Part shown: positions 34,281 through 45,004 of the stretch, in pieces
Layout of the letters: every line of letters starts with the position of its first letter
How positions within the stretch are numbered: position 1 is the first letter of the stretch
DNA from: Endothia cerciana
Lineage: Eukaryota; Ascomycota; Sordariomycetes; Diaporthales; Cryphonectriaceae
Assembly (NCBI GenBank): GCA_026119935.1
Contig: JALRMH010000070.1
Span: 3,958 to 67,957, forward strand
Direction of reading: 5' to 3'
Length of the DNA: 64,000 nt
The notes under the pieces: model-generated
The model's input: only the letters and a program-made list of their open reading frames with translations
Told to the model about the DNA's origin: nothing
Databases searched by the model: none
Translations under genes and position numbers: made by a program

Positions 34281-35238
34281 GGAAGTGGAGTGATCCTCCC
34301 GGGAAAGACCAGTCTTGCGCGTTTCCCACAGTCTTTATTGCAATGCCGAATGCCTCGGCCGGTTGGGGAGGGGGTCAGTACCCGGCGGGTATGGCGTGCG
34401 CGGCGTTTTGGGCATTGCAGGCGTTGGTTAAACGGCGGAGGTCCGCAGTAGGTCATTGATGGCCTGAATTGAAAAATAAAGTTCCACCAAGTTCCTCATC
34501 TTCGTGACTGGTTCCGGAATGCGTCGCTGTGGAGAAGACGTCGGCGGGACAAGGCGAGGACAATGGGAGCACCAGCACATGTCCGGAATGAGGCCTGCAG
34601 AAAACCTGCCTTGTGTGAGGATAGCAGCCCGCTGATATCTTGTAGAGAGATTGGGCAAGCGAGTCCTCGCCCAGTCGTGCCCACATCTCCGTCTCAGTAT
34701 CGTGTTGAGCGGCCCCCTTGATTACGCGGCCGAGCCATGATGATAGGCACGGAACGCGGGCGGCTCCGCAGGGGGAAATTATACCCCTGCCTGCGGCCAA
34801 ACACTTCAGGAATCGCAGAATTGGTAAATGGGTGCATGGGACTTGGGATTCCGCACGGGATACACTTGCGATGCTGACATGGACGCCCGACTGCTGTGTT
34901 CTCACCGATCTGCCCGGGGTGGTTCCAGACATTGAAGGGCTCATCTCTGGGCGCACGTGGGGGCGTTGCTAAGCCGCACCCTATGTCCCTTGTGTGCTGT
35001 AGGTCCCAGGTACTGATTTCCGTCGTCCAGCGCTCTTGATACGTTTATAGACGGCAGGGTCTCGTGGTGCTTAAAAGAGGTCGGCCTCCGCCGGATTTCC
35101 TGGGCATCGAACCTCAGATGTAGTCAGGCCTCCCGCTCCGCTCTTCGTATGATGATGTCCCATCGTCGCTGAGGTATGCAGTATAAGTTGTGTGGGTTTT
35201 TTATTCGGGAGGACCAGAGGCTCGCCAGTTCTCATATC
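34281..35238. other. intergenic, convergent 3' ends
   Basis: Between the acyltransferase and MIC12 stop codons. No supported gene on either strand. Confidence 0.5.
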
Positions 35239-36126
35239 TTACACGCCCCGTAGTTTCGATTTAACCGGCTCCTCGGCAGGCTTGTATCGATCTGCCAGGA
35301 TGTCGTCCGCGCTCTTGCCCAGCACCTCCTCGTGCCTCCTCTCGTATCGCTGCTGGAGCGCCCTCTCCACATCCGACGCGGAGGATGCAAGCCCGGCGAC
35401 CCTCTGCTCGACCCTGTCCTCCGCCATCCCAACCGCGGCCCTCGCCCTGGATGCCACCTCCTTGCCCCTCCTGAAGCCCCTCTCCCAGATGCTCCCCGCA
35501 GCCTCCTTCGCCTCCGCCGTCCTCGCCCGCGCGACCTCCTTCGTTCTCGCGCCCGCCTGCTGCACGGTGCCCTGCGCCGCGGCCGCAGCGCCCGCCGCCC
35601 TCTCCACCACGGCAGCCCCGGCCCTCTCCGCCGTCCTCGCGGGCGGCTCGCCCCCCGTGACCCGCGCCCACACCCTGCCCGCCGCGTCCTCGGCGTCCTC
35701 CCGCGCGGCGGCCCAGTCCTTGGTCGCCGCCCACCGCACGGCGCCCTCGACCTCGGCGTTCCACCTCTCCTTGGCGCGCTCCACGAAGCTGCCCCCGCCG
35801 CCGAGGCGCTCGGCCCTGCGCTGCTGGGCGCGCGAGAGGAGCTCCTGCTGGTGCTCGAGGAGCGCGAGCTCCTCCGCCAGCGTCTGAGGCGGGGGCGCGG
35901 AGGCGGGGATGTAGGACAGCGAGTTGAGGATGTAGGTCTGCGCGCGGAGGGTCTCGGCTTGGGACTGGCGGACGCGCTGGTGTGCTTGGAGGGCGAGGTA
36001 GGCCGTTCCGAGGAAGAGGGTTACGCCGCCAGTCTGTGAAGGTCTTAGCATGCTGGACCAGGAAAATCCGGCTGCTCGGCTGGGGAATGTGGGAGGGGGA
36101 CCTACGAGGCCTGTTGTGAAGCCCAT
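35239..36126 (-). CDS. MIC12: MICOS complex subunit MIC12 (AIM5-like)
   Basis: Exons 36126-36106 (7 codons) and 36033-35239 with a 72-nt intron, 271 aa. The spliced start MGFTTGL-TGGVTLFLGTAY is the family's single N-terminal membrane segment. Then LQAHQRVRQSQAETLRAQT and FVERAKERWNAEVEGAVRW (the MIC12 signature), followed by a long Ala/Arg/Glu-rich helix. MIC12 couples the MIC60 and MIC10 subcomplexes at crista junctions in the inner mitochondrial membrane. The C-terminal half is longer than in yeast (106 aa), as is usual for filamentous fungi. It shares a 670-bp divergent upstream region with the mitochondrial ribosomal protein gene. Confidence 0.85.
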   Translation of the reverse strand: MGFTTGLVGPPPTFPSRAAGFSWSSMLRPSQTGGVTLFLGTAYLALQAHQRVRQSQAETLRAQTYILNSLSYIPASAPPPQTLAEELALLEHQQELLSRAQQRRAERLGGGGSFVERAKERWNAEVEGAVRWAATKDWAAAREDAEDAAGRVWARVTGGEPPARTAERAGAAVVERAAGAAAAAQGTVQQAGARTKEVARARTAEAKEAAGSIWERGFRRGKEVASRARAAVGMAEDRVEQRVAGLASSASDVERALQQRYERRHEEVLGKSADDILADRYKPAEEPVKSKLRGV

Positions 36127-36795
36127 CTTGTGAGGGAGATTATGTCGCGCGCCGCGTAGGAGCAGCACGCGAAGGCTTCCCGGGGGATCTTATGGGCCAA
36201 TTAGTAGGACGGCCTCTTTAGGAGAGGAGGAATAGGCGTATGAGGACGGTGTTGAGAGCGGAATGGCCACAGGGTCCTGTGTCGCGATCTGGGGATTCGA
36301 AGCTGTTGTGCTGTAGAGCTGACTTGATTTCCTACAGCGGACTTGGCAGCAACCGAGAATGAGGTCAGGGGCCAGCTGCAGTGCCTCAGTAGCTCCCAGG
36401 ACAAGTATCCGCACGTACCGAGGGGTTGAAGGAGGGACCTGGAAGAAGACTCAGCGCTGCCCTCAAGGTATACAAGAACTCAGATGTAGGGAGTTTTACA
36501 GCTACCAAATACAAATACGTACCATTAATTCAACACAAGTTGCCACACTTATGCGAGTCCTCTGAATGCGCAGAAGAGCTCCCCAGGTGGCAGTTGAGGT
36601 ACGAGGGCGGTACTTCCAACGCGCCTCCGCCAAAAACTTGCACCTCTGAAAATTCCATGACCCGCACCATCAACCCAGATCTTGGGACCGCAAAAGCATC
36701 CAGCCCACTCGACCTGGCGACCACCGCCAGAGAACCCTTGAATCGGTCATCTCAGCACGAGGCTGTGAGCGGGCCACAACAAGGATCAGCTCACG
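36127..36795. promoter_or_regulatory. divergent upstream region MIC12 / bL17m
   Basis: 669 bp separate two mitochondrial-protein genes pointing away from each other. No TATA box or other gene was seen. Shared regulation is an inference from arrangement. Confidence 0.4.
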
Positions 36796-37558
36796 ATGGA
36801 GGGCGCATTCCGCGCAACGCTGGCGAGGATGGCAGGCGGCCACATGAAGTACCGGACCCTCGGTCGCAACTCTTCCCACAGGCAGGCCCTCCTGCGCAAC
36901 CTCGTCACCTCGCTGGTGAAGCAGGAGTCCATCCAGACGACCTGGCCCAAGGCGAAGGAGGCCCAGAGGCTGGCGGACAACCTGATCACCCTGGCCAAGA
37001 ACAACAACGAGACGGCGAGGAGGAAGGCCCAGGCGATTCTCTACGTACGTTCTGTCTGTCTGTTCTGGTCTGGCCTGGCCCACGCGGCTGTCGCTGCTGC
37101 GTGTGGGGATAGGTGCGGTAGGTATCGTATGGACCTGGGGCTGTGTGGGCTGACGGCTGTATCGTGATCAGACGCCCGACCTCCTCATGCCTAAGCTCTT
37201 CGGCGAGCTGCGCGAGCGCTACGAGAACCGGCCCGGCGGGTACACGCGCGTCCTGCACACCGAGCCCATGAACAAGCACCAGCAGGACCAGGCGCCCTCC
37301 GCCCTGTTATTATTCGTCGACGGGCCTGCGGACGTGCGGTTCGCCATGACGGCCGCCACGGTGGCCCGGGACGAGGTGCTGGGGAAGAAGCGGTCGAACG
37401 ACCTCACCGTGATGAACATCAAGAAGGTGACCGCATTCCGGAAAAACGGCGAGAAGGAGTTCAGGCAGCTGGTGGAGAAGATAAAAAAGACAGAGAAGAA
37501 CAACTTCATCAGGCAGGAGGAGGAGCAGACGGGCAGGCCGTATAAGTTCCAGGTATAG
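36796..37558 (+). CDS. MRPL8: Mitochondrial large-subunit ribosomal protein bL17m
   Basis: Exons 36796-37044 and 37172-37558 with a 127-nt intron, 211 aa. The N-terminal part carries the L17 fold: MKYRTLGRNSSHRQALLRNL, VTSLVKQESIQTTWPKAKEA and RLADNLITLAKN. The second exon gives PKLFGELRERYENRPGGYTR and a fungal C-terminal extension rich in Lys (FRQLVEKIKKTEKNNF). Bacterial L17 (about 120 aa) is matched in the first ~130 residues. It belongs to the mitochondrial 54S subunit near the tunnel exit. Confidence 0.93.
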
Positions 37559-37776
37559 GAGGTGTGGGGCAGTGGGAGGCGTTGTGATAACATCATCATC
37601 AAGTAGGCGTTGACTGGTCTCGGCTTGTAAGGGATTGTATTTGGACTGTGTCATACGGTCGGGCGGACACCAAAATAGCATAAGTGCTCACCAGGTATAA
37701 CCAGGGAGCTCTTCCATGTGAGATACCACCGAATGCTCACGCGTGCTGTTATACCTTGGATACTTCAATCAGCCTC
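37559..37776. other. short convergent intergenic spacer
   Basis: 218 bp between the bL17m and UTP25 stop codons; both 3' UTRs must fit or overlap here. Confidence 0.6.
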
Positions 37777-40129
37777 CTACACAAAGTCAAAAGTGTCACC
37801 CCTCTCCCGAATCATCTTCCCAACTCTCTGGGAGCCGACGACTCTCTCCAGCTTCAGCACGTCGTACTTGGAGAACATCACCCTGACGCTTCCTTGTCCT
37901 GGCTCGACCCTCAGGTCTTGCTCCGCCTTGGCCAGGTTGGCGCCGACAATCTCCTTGTAGAAGAGGGGGTTGTCGGGCAGGCCGTACAAGATGACCCTTT
38001 GCACGCCCTTCAGCACATATCTTCGGAAGTGGTGCGCTCTTTCGGTATACAGCAAGACTTTGTGCCTTCCTGCAGAGAAATGAGACCGGGCTCTCGAGGC
38101 CTCGGGAATCGAGGCATATTCTGAGATGGTCCCAAACGTGAGACTCTCCGCCGCGGTGTTGGTGGCAAAATAGTTGCGCACACGCACGAAGTCCAGGTAT
38201 GAAGGGATGAATATCAGTGTGCCCGTACTATCCTTGGAGCGCTTGGCTAGCGACGTCAAGATGGCCTTGGTAAAGTAGGCAAATCGTGCCTCCGGCTCAT
38301 TCTCTAGCGAGGGCGAGTCGAAGCGGGAAAATGTCTGCTTGGCCTTGACTCCTATTCCCTGGATGACGCCTGTATGGTCCGGCTCTATGCGCACCCTGCC
38401 CGCCCAGTTCTGACAGTACAGCCGGAAGAGCTTCGAGATTTCAGGTGTGTTGAACTGGGTCAACAAGACGGTCTGCCGGAAGTACTTGGCCTGGTCTTCC
38501 AGGTACCAGTTCCGCACCCGGGCGAAGTCAGCACCATGGTCGTCCTTGGGTTGAAGGTTCAGGTGCTCGAAGATGTACTCCATATGCTCCCAGTTCTGCA
38601 TCAGCAGAGCATCTGCCTGGTCAACAATGGCGACCTCGATAGAGGTGAGAAAGTCATGCTCGACCTTCTTGCCGTCCTCCGACCCAATTGCCATCCTCAG
38701 ACCCAGTGGACTGGCTATGAGGATGTCGGAATTGTAGAACTGGGCAAAGAACTTGATGGTCTTCCTCGTAAACTTGACGCCGATCCGGAACATGTCGTCG
38801 TCGTTCCCAGCAAAGAGCTCCTTGAAGTCGGCGGGTTTATCTCCAGGGATCCTGTCCTCCTTGTCGTGGTAGGAGTCATCGAACCTCCTCCGGTTCTCCT
38901 GGGTTTCCGGCTCGCAGATGGATGCTATCGTCTCAACCATCTTGTAGCAGGCTTCTCGTGTCGGAAGAACCATCAGGACTTTCGGTCTGGTGAAACCTTG
39001 ATCTCGCAGCTCTAGGTCCGCATCAGGTTGTTGAGCAAGCTTGGCATTGTTCTTGATAACGCGGTCTCGGGTTCTGCGAGGTTGTTAATATCTAGCATTC
39101 CGTCCCAAGGGTGAGGAAGACTGACTTGAAGACATGGTTGAGGGCATGTAGACACGCTAGACGCCGCATACTCTTGCCGTTCCCCATATTCCTGTTGCAG
39201 AAAAGCAGGTCTCTGTAGCTGAATACAAGTGGTGCAAGGGACTGCTCAACAGTATCAAACTTTGACTTCTTGCCAGCCATGGACTCCTTCAAGCGATGCT
39301 TGAGAGACAACTCCGAAGCGCTTGGGACGGGGGCTGGAACAGACATCTGGTCGCTCTCGACACCTGTATCTGGCGAGCTCAACACCATTTTCGTCCCTTT
39401 CGAGGCTGCCTTCTTCATGGACCATTTGCCCTCCTCAATAGCCTTGAGCCTCCTTGTGATGCTGGCTTCATCTATCGCAGCAAAGTGCCTCTCAAAAGGG
39501 TCCGAGGTGCCTGATGTCTCATCGTCCTCATCTTCACCCTCGTCGAAAACACCTTCTGCATCAGCCTCGCCAAGGGCCTCCTCAGCCTCGTCAACGAAAT
39601 CGACGTCCTCGACCTGGTCCTTCTCGTGTTCTGCCAGCTTGTCCTCTGGCTTCTCACTGGGCGGTTGCTGGTGATCCAATTTCCTCCTTTTGGCCTGGGG
39701 TGCACCAGACTCTTCAGCGAGACTCTGCATGAGTGTCATGTAGGGCCTTGCGGCAGCCTTGCTCTCCTCTTCATCCTCTAAGGCATCTTCCAGCTCCTCA
39801 GCCTCATCCTCCTCGATGTCGGAGCCCTCTTCTGCGGGTTCATCCTCTGAATCACTACAGATCAAGTCAGTCACATGTCGTTGAATCGATGAGCTGGACG
39901 TAAATCACCTGTATTCTATTCGGGCGCTATCGAATGTCGGGCCTCTGTGAGCATGCGATGCCCCCCCTCTGCCTCCTCTGCCGCCTCGAGCGCCAGCACG
40001 GGCGCCACCACGAGTGCCACCACGAGTGCCACCACGAGTGCCACCACGAGTGCCACCACGAGCACCGCCCCTGCCTCGCCCTCGTCCTCGTGGGCCTCCG
40101 CGGAATCCTGCTCGACCTCTTGGGCCCAT
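37777..40129 (-). CDS. UTP25: U3 snoRNA-associated protein UTP25 (DEF family)
   Basis: Exons 40129-39909, 39854-39126 and 39073-37777 (introns 54 and 52 nt), 748 aa against about 720 in yeast. UTP25 is a nucleolar SSU-processome factor for 18S rRNA maturation, with a degenerate DEAD-helicase-like core. The N-terminus is an Arg/Gly domain (RGRGRGGARGGTRGGTRGGT) coded by a 12-bp tandem. An acidic linker (SDIEEDEAEELEDALEDEEE) follows. The core shows FSYRDLLFCNRNMGNGKSMR, RLACLHALNHVFK-TRDRVIK across intron 2, GFTRPKVLMVLPTREACYKM, SDILIASPLGLRMAIGSEDG, VAIVDQADALLMQNWEHMEY, GTLIFIPSYLDFVRVRNYF and LLYTERAHHFRRYVLKGVQR. Intact. Confidence 0.94.
40005..40064 (-). repeat. 12-bp tandem repeat coding GTRG units in UTP25
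   Basis: CCACCACGAGTG repeats four times perfectly and once with a change (40005-40064), encoding the GGTRGGTRGG stretch at the UTP25 N-terminus. Confidence 0.95.
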
Positions 40130-40570
40130 ATTCTCAGATCGTCTGGCTAGTTCACGGTTCTCCGGGCGGAAGGGAAAACAGAAGTGAAGGGGCCTGTCAG
40201 ACTGAGAAAAAAGGAGAAGAAAGGTTCTGAAAAGCTGTATTTGGAAGTCTAGAAAGTCAACTGCCTGCCCTGCCTCTTCGAAAATAAAATCCTTATCTTA
40301 TCGGCGAGGCACTGAGGTACCGAGTGAGCTGCTCAGGTATTGAGAGGTACGGAGCGAGGTACCTGGCCGCAGCGGTTTAGTGCCCACAAAGAAGCGAAGT
40401 GCCGCCCCACATTTTGGCAGGAGCGACAAAGGGAATTTTGCAACACGAGCAAGAACAATCATCGCGGGGTCGACTCAGACTTCAACAGACGAAACCTATC
40501 CCAACGCCACCCGCGCTCCGAACCTCGCCATCGCCCTCGCTTCCCGCATCCCACCGACAACGTCTTCAAG
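40130..40570. promoter_or_regulatory. divergent upstream region UTP25 / eIF3f
   Basis: 441 bp shared between a ribosome-biogenesis and a translation-initiation gene. It includes GAGGTACCGAG-type repeats (GGCACTGAGGTACCGAGTGA near 40308, then GGTACGGAGCGAGGTACC near 40345). Co-regulation is inferred only. Confidence 0.4.
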
Positions 40571-41774
40571 ATGGCGATAGATTCGGAGGAATTTCTGCAC
40601 CTGGCCAGGCCTATCGCGCCCTCGGTGCCAGGCTTCAACAGCAACATCTCTCCCATGACCGTCAACGTCCAGCCACAAGTACGTGTTCTCTCCCCTCTCT
40701 CCCCCCCCTCCCTGCTTCCATGAGGTCGGACCTTGGCTGATGATCGTAACCTTCCTCCAGGCCGTCCTCTCCATACTCGACCATGCCACGCGTAGCGACG
40801 ACGCACCCACGCCTAACTCGAGCGGCCCCAAGCCCCGCGTAATTGGCGCCTTGATAGGCGTCCGCAGCGAAGACGGCACCGAGGTCGAGGTGCGCAACAG
40901 CTTCGCGATCCCGCACGTCGAGAACGAGGACCAGGTCGAGGTGGATGTTGAGTTTCAGCGCACGATGCTGGCCCTCACCCTCAAGGCCTCGCCCCGGGAG
41001 ACCCTGCTGGGCTGGTACGCCACCTCCCTCGAGCTCAACAGCTTCTCCTCCCTCATTCAGAACTTCTTCGCCGCCCCCGAGACGGGCACCTTCCCGCACC
41101 CGGCCGTCCATCTGACCATCTCCACCGAGCCGGGCTCCTACATCGAGACCAAGTGCTACATCTCCGCCCCCGCCGCCGTCAACCCGGAGCGCGCCGCAGA
41201 GTCGTGCCTCTTCATCGAAGTCCCGCACAAGCTCTCCTCCGGCGACGCTGAGCGCGCCGCTCTCGAGGCCCTCGCCTCCGCCGCGAACAACGAGGACCGC
41301 ATCGCGCCCCTCGTGCCCGATATCGAGGGGCTGGCGACGGCACTCGCCCAGACCGAGGACCTGCTGGAGCGGTCGAGCGGCTACGTGGGGGAGATCCTGG
41401 ACGAGGAGCGGGACCCGAACCAGGCCCTGGGCCAGTACTTGATGAACAACCTGTCTCTCGCGCCCAAGGTCGACCCGAGCGCCATCGAGCACGACTTCAA
41501 CAACCACATCCAGGACGTGCTCATGGTGAGCTACCTCGCCAACAGCGTCAAGACGCAGATCGACCTCGCCCAGAGGCTGGCGACCGCGCCGCTGTCGGGC
41601 CCTCATGCTGAGGGTGCTAAGGATGGTGAGGACGGTGGTAAGGAGGGCGGACGCGGTGAGCGTGGCGGACGTGGTGGGAAGCGTGGTGGTCGCGGAGGCG
41701 GTCGTGGTGGCGGTCAACAAAGGGAACCGAGGGAAGCCCGTGAGCCCCGTGAGCCGCGGGAGAACGGCGACTGA
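40571..41774 (+). CDS. Translation initiation factor eIF3 subunit F
   Basis: Exons 40571-40678 and 40761-41774 (82-nt intron), 373 aa. eIF3f is one of the two MPN subunits of the eIF3 scaffold on the 40S subunit. After the start MAIDSEEFLHLARPIAP the MPN domain follows: SPMTVNVQPQAVLSILDHA, PRVIGALIGVRSEDGTEVEV, RNSFAIPHVENEDQVEVDVE, LGWYATSLELNSFSSLIQNF. The JAMM zinc ligands H-x-H...D are absent, as expected. The C-terminal helices include ERSSGYVGEILDEERDPNQA and LMVSYLANSVKTQIDLAQRL. The last ~45 residues are an Arg/Gly tail (RGERGGRGGKRGGRGGGRGG) then Glu/Pro/Arg repeats, unlike animal eIF3f. Intact. Confidence 0.94.
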
Positions 41775-42361
41775 GCGATGACCGGGTCTGGACTTCATGG
41801 TCGTGTAGACATCATGCCTCCTCCATCCATACCGTGGTCTGTACAGTATCGCCGGCGAGGGACTGACTAGGGCCACGACTCGGGTCATGCTGTTCCGGTG
41901 TGATCTAGGAGGACACACGAGGAGGACCGCCTTGGAAGGAAAAGTAAAAGCTCGACAGGCGTTCAAGGGGTAATAGAATCGACGGGCGCGGAAAATTCCA
42001 ACGTCATTGGCACTCAGAACTCCATGCAGCAAGATGGGTGACACCTGGTCCTGAGCCAGTGGCCCGCCCTGATCGGTCACAGCTAGAGGGTTCAGTGTTT
42101 TGTGTGAAATGTATCGTATTATCAATGACCTAACATAGTAGTATCATCACTCTTGCAAGTGCGAGTTTTTGCCCCATGCTATAGTCGGATCCTGACTACG
42201 TAGACCTATCTCTGAGCGTTGGCCCAAGTGCATGCTATGATGGCCAACCCTAAGGACCAGCAGCCCCTTCCTTGAACGCCTGTATGCTCCCAATGTCCGT
42301 ACGCCGTTATCATGATGATCATCCGTCCATCCGTAAAAACACCAGCGGATGCACGCACTAC
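41775..42361. other. intergenic, convergent 3' ends
   Basis: Between the eIF3f and R3H-SUZ stop codons. No supported gene. Confidence 0.5.
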
Positions 42362-45004
42362 TTAGGTTGTGGGTTTCTGTGGCAGAGTTGCCGGGTTGCC
42401 GTAGGTCGGCAGGTTGCTGAAGGGTTGGCCATGCACCATGGGCGGGCCCTGAGGCATCGAGGGCTTGTTGGGGATGTGATGGGGACCCTGAGCAGGAGGG
42501 TGAGGTGGGAGCTGGTGAGGAACGTGATGCGCATGCTGCATCGTGGCAGGCGGGTGGTGGTACGGCGGCAGGGAGTTGTTAGATCCCTGCCGCATCATGC
42601 TGTACCCTCCACTGCCGTAAGGATGCTGGGCCATCGGCGGCCCCGTCTGATACCCCGGGTAGCTCATGTGAGGAGGCACGAGCTGAGGACTCCCCTGCTG
42701 CGGAGGCATGTAGTTGTAGGGCCCAGAGGGAGGCGGCATAGGTGCCATGCCGTTACCAGGCACGAATGACTGCGTCTTCGGGTTGAAAGCATGGCGGTTG
42801 AAACTACCAGGAATAGGATGCTGGCTCTTGGGGTCATGGGGATTAACGTTGACCGGAAGGGCGCCGTAGGCATAGGGTATTCCTGTCCCTGCCCCTGTCA
42901 CTGCCCCTGTCACTGCCCCTGTCACTGTCCCTGGAGCGGACCGAGATTGGTAAGGGCTTTGGTTGAAGGTGGGCGGGGGTGGTTGCTGCCATCCAAGCTG
43001 CTGAGGCGGCGGAGGTTGCATTAGGGAGCCGTAAGCTCCGGGAGACATGGAACTCATCGGAGGCTGGTACCGAGGTTGACCAGGCGGCTGCGGATACTAG
43101 TGAAGTGTCAGCGAGGTTTCTAATTATCCGAAGCAGTGGCTCAGAAACTCACGCTCGGTATGTTATTATACTGCGGCCCATGCCCGCCGCCGGGCATCAT
43201 CGGCGGGTATGGCTGAGCCGGAGCACCGTACACGGACGGCACCGGAGCCGCGTATTGCTGTGCAGCTGGAGCACTAGGTTGGGTACTCGCCGCCGAGACA
43301 TATTGTGGTTGAACCCATGTGGGCTGGTGGGAATGTCCATATGCTGGCGCGTAAGCAACGTAGTTGGACCGGGTCTCGAAGGTGTCAGAGTCACGCCTCC
43401 TCCTCGCTTTCTTTCCGCCGTTGGCCTTATCGCGAAGCGACACAGAGCTAGCCCGAGACACCCCAGTGCTGTCTTCATTCTCTACTCATCCGTCAGCCTT
43501 GTAGGGGGTATGGAAGAGGGTTGTTTGCCATACCTAGCGTCGACGTCTCCGCGGACGCCGTCCCAAAGATGCGCTCCCGGGCCTTGTTGTAAGCCTCTTC
43601 CCTCTCTTCCCTGGACATCCTGCGGCAATGCAAGTCAGCTCGGTGCTTGACACGCAGAGTGTTTTAGGGACTTACTTCTCTTTTGCAGCTGCCTTGTCCT
43701 TGGCGTCACTCCCAACCTCGGACGTTGGTTTGGAGGGGCCAGAACTTCCTGGACCGAAGTCTCCATTCTCCCCACGTCTCATGATCTTTCTTGGCAGTAC
43801 TGCTGGAGGCGGCGTGCTTGCAGTTGAGGCGCTCTGCGCAATGCTAGCCAGCGAAGGGGGAACTCGACAGAAGGGAGTCCTGAAGATGCGGACTGCTCCA
43901 GCAGCCGCCTCAAACGAGTGCGTCATGTGGTAATAATCGGCCAACTTGTGTGTCAACATTCTACAAAAGGAGTTAGAAGGAGGCAGGTCCATAAAAGGCT
44001 CCCTATGCAATGTGTCAGCGACAGTCTCGGTCGGTTTTGGTGTTTGCATCATGACTTACTTCGAATCCTGTACGAATTCGATGACCGTCTCTTCCAGCTT
44101 CAGCAGGAACAGCCGGTCCTTCTGGGACGACATAGCCTCTAGGAGCTTGTCATCAGGATTTTGCCCATACATGCCGCTTGGTGTGGACGTTGCGCTCACA
44201 AGCGCAATCTTTGCATCCGTGACTGGGACCTGCTCTGATGAAGCACTCTGTGGGGTGACGATGCCCTGATTCCCAGACTCAACGATGACATGTTGATGGG
44301 AGACGGATCTCGGAGGCACGTCGCCTAGCTGGATGCGTTGAAAACGAGCAGCCACCTCTGAGCCCATCCGCGAGCCTGCAATTAGCGACCCCCGGACCGA
44401 GAATGCGTCGTCATCCTCCGCAGCAGCCTGCACGCTTGCACTGTCATCAGGCCGGAGCGACTCTTTCTCATCCAACGCGTTGAAGGTCGTCCCTGAAGTG
44501 ATACTCTTGCCGTCGAGGCTGGGGGGCTTGGTGCCGAGGTCGGAACCAGAGTCTCCTTTCTGAGATGTATCGTCCGAGGGCGTCTGGACCTTGGATGATG
44601 TACCCGTGGATGTGGAACTAGTACCATTGACCATGAGACTCGGGGCCTTGTGGTCCACCCTCAACTTTTGCAGCCCACCAACAGCTTGGGCTTCACCTGA
44701 GGACCCAATGTCATCCCCGGCCGGCGATTCTGTCGCAGCTGCGACGGCTGCCCTATGTGGACCCATCTCATCCCCGGCCACGACTGGGCCGGCCTTTGTG
44801 GACGAGGGTTGCGGCTCGTTCTCAGTGACAACGTCAGGCATAGGCTCTCTCGGGGTCGAAGTCGGTCTGTCAGGTGTGGCGGCCACGACCTTTGCACAAT
44901 ATGTTAGCCTTGCGATACAAGTATGGTCGGAGTCCCGCCGCTAGGCATACCTTCGCGAATGAGAGTTTCTTGACGTCTGTCATAGCCGTCCGTACAGCCG
45001 TCAT
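42362..45004 (-). CDS. R3H and SUZ domain RNA-binding protein
   Basis: Six exons (45004-44951, 44889-44060, 44002-43676, 43619-43534, 43481-43153, 43096-42362; introns 52-61 nt), 786 aa. Every splice restored phase and sense. The N-terminal ~260 residues are disordered. The R3H domain (about 270-350) runs SSQKDRLFLLKLEETVIEFV into EPFMDLPPSNSFCRMLTHKL and ADYYHMTHSFEAAAGAVRIF; the R-x3-H signature is RMLTH. The SUZ motif follows at about 370-425 (LPRKIMRRGENG, then MSREEREEAYNKARERIFG). The C-terminus is Pro/Gln/Tyr-rich, low complexity, with TVTGAVTGAVTGAGTG repeats. R3H-SUZ proteins bind single-stranded RNA and act in mRNA metabolism, related to yeast Rbs1. Probably cytoplasmic, able to enter granules (inference). 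Confidence 0.9.
42884..42934 (-). repeat. 12-bp tandem (GTCACTGCCCCT)n inside the R3H-SUZ gene
   Basis: Repeats of CTGTCACTGCCCCTGTCACT on the plus strand encode the VTGAVTGAVTGAG stretch in the low-complexity tail. Confidence 0.85.

Noticed and set aside
35261..36039. Arg/Gly/Leu-rich alternative ORFs over MIC12
   Set aside because: They are frame shadows of the Ala/Arg/Glu-rich MIC12 coding exon, which has the family signature in the chosen frame.
40662..42125. 487-aa ORF antisense to eIF3f
   Set aside because: Shadow of the GC-rich eIF3f exon: it is open only because stop codons are avoided on the coding strand.
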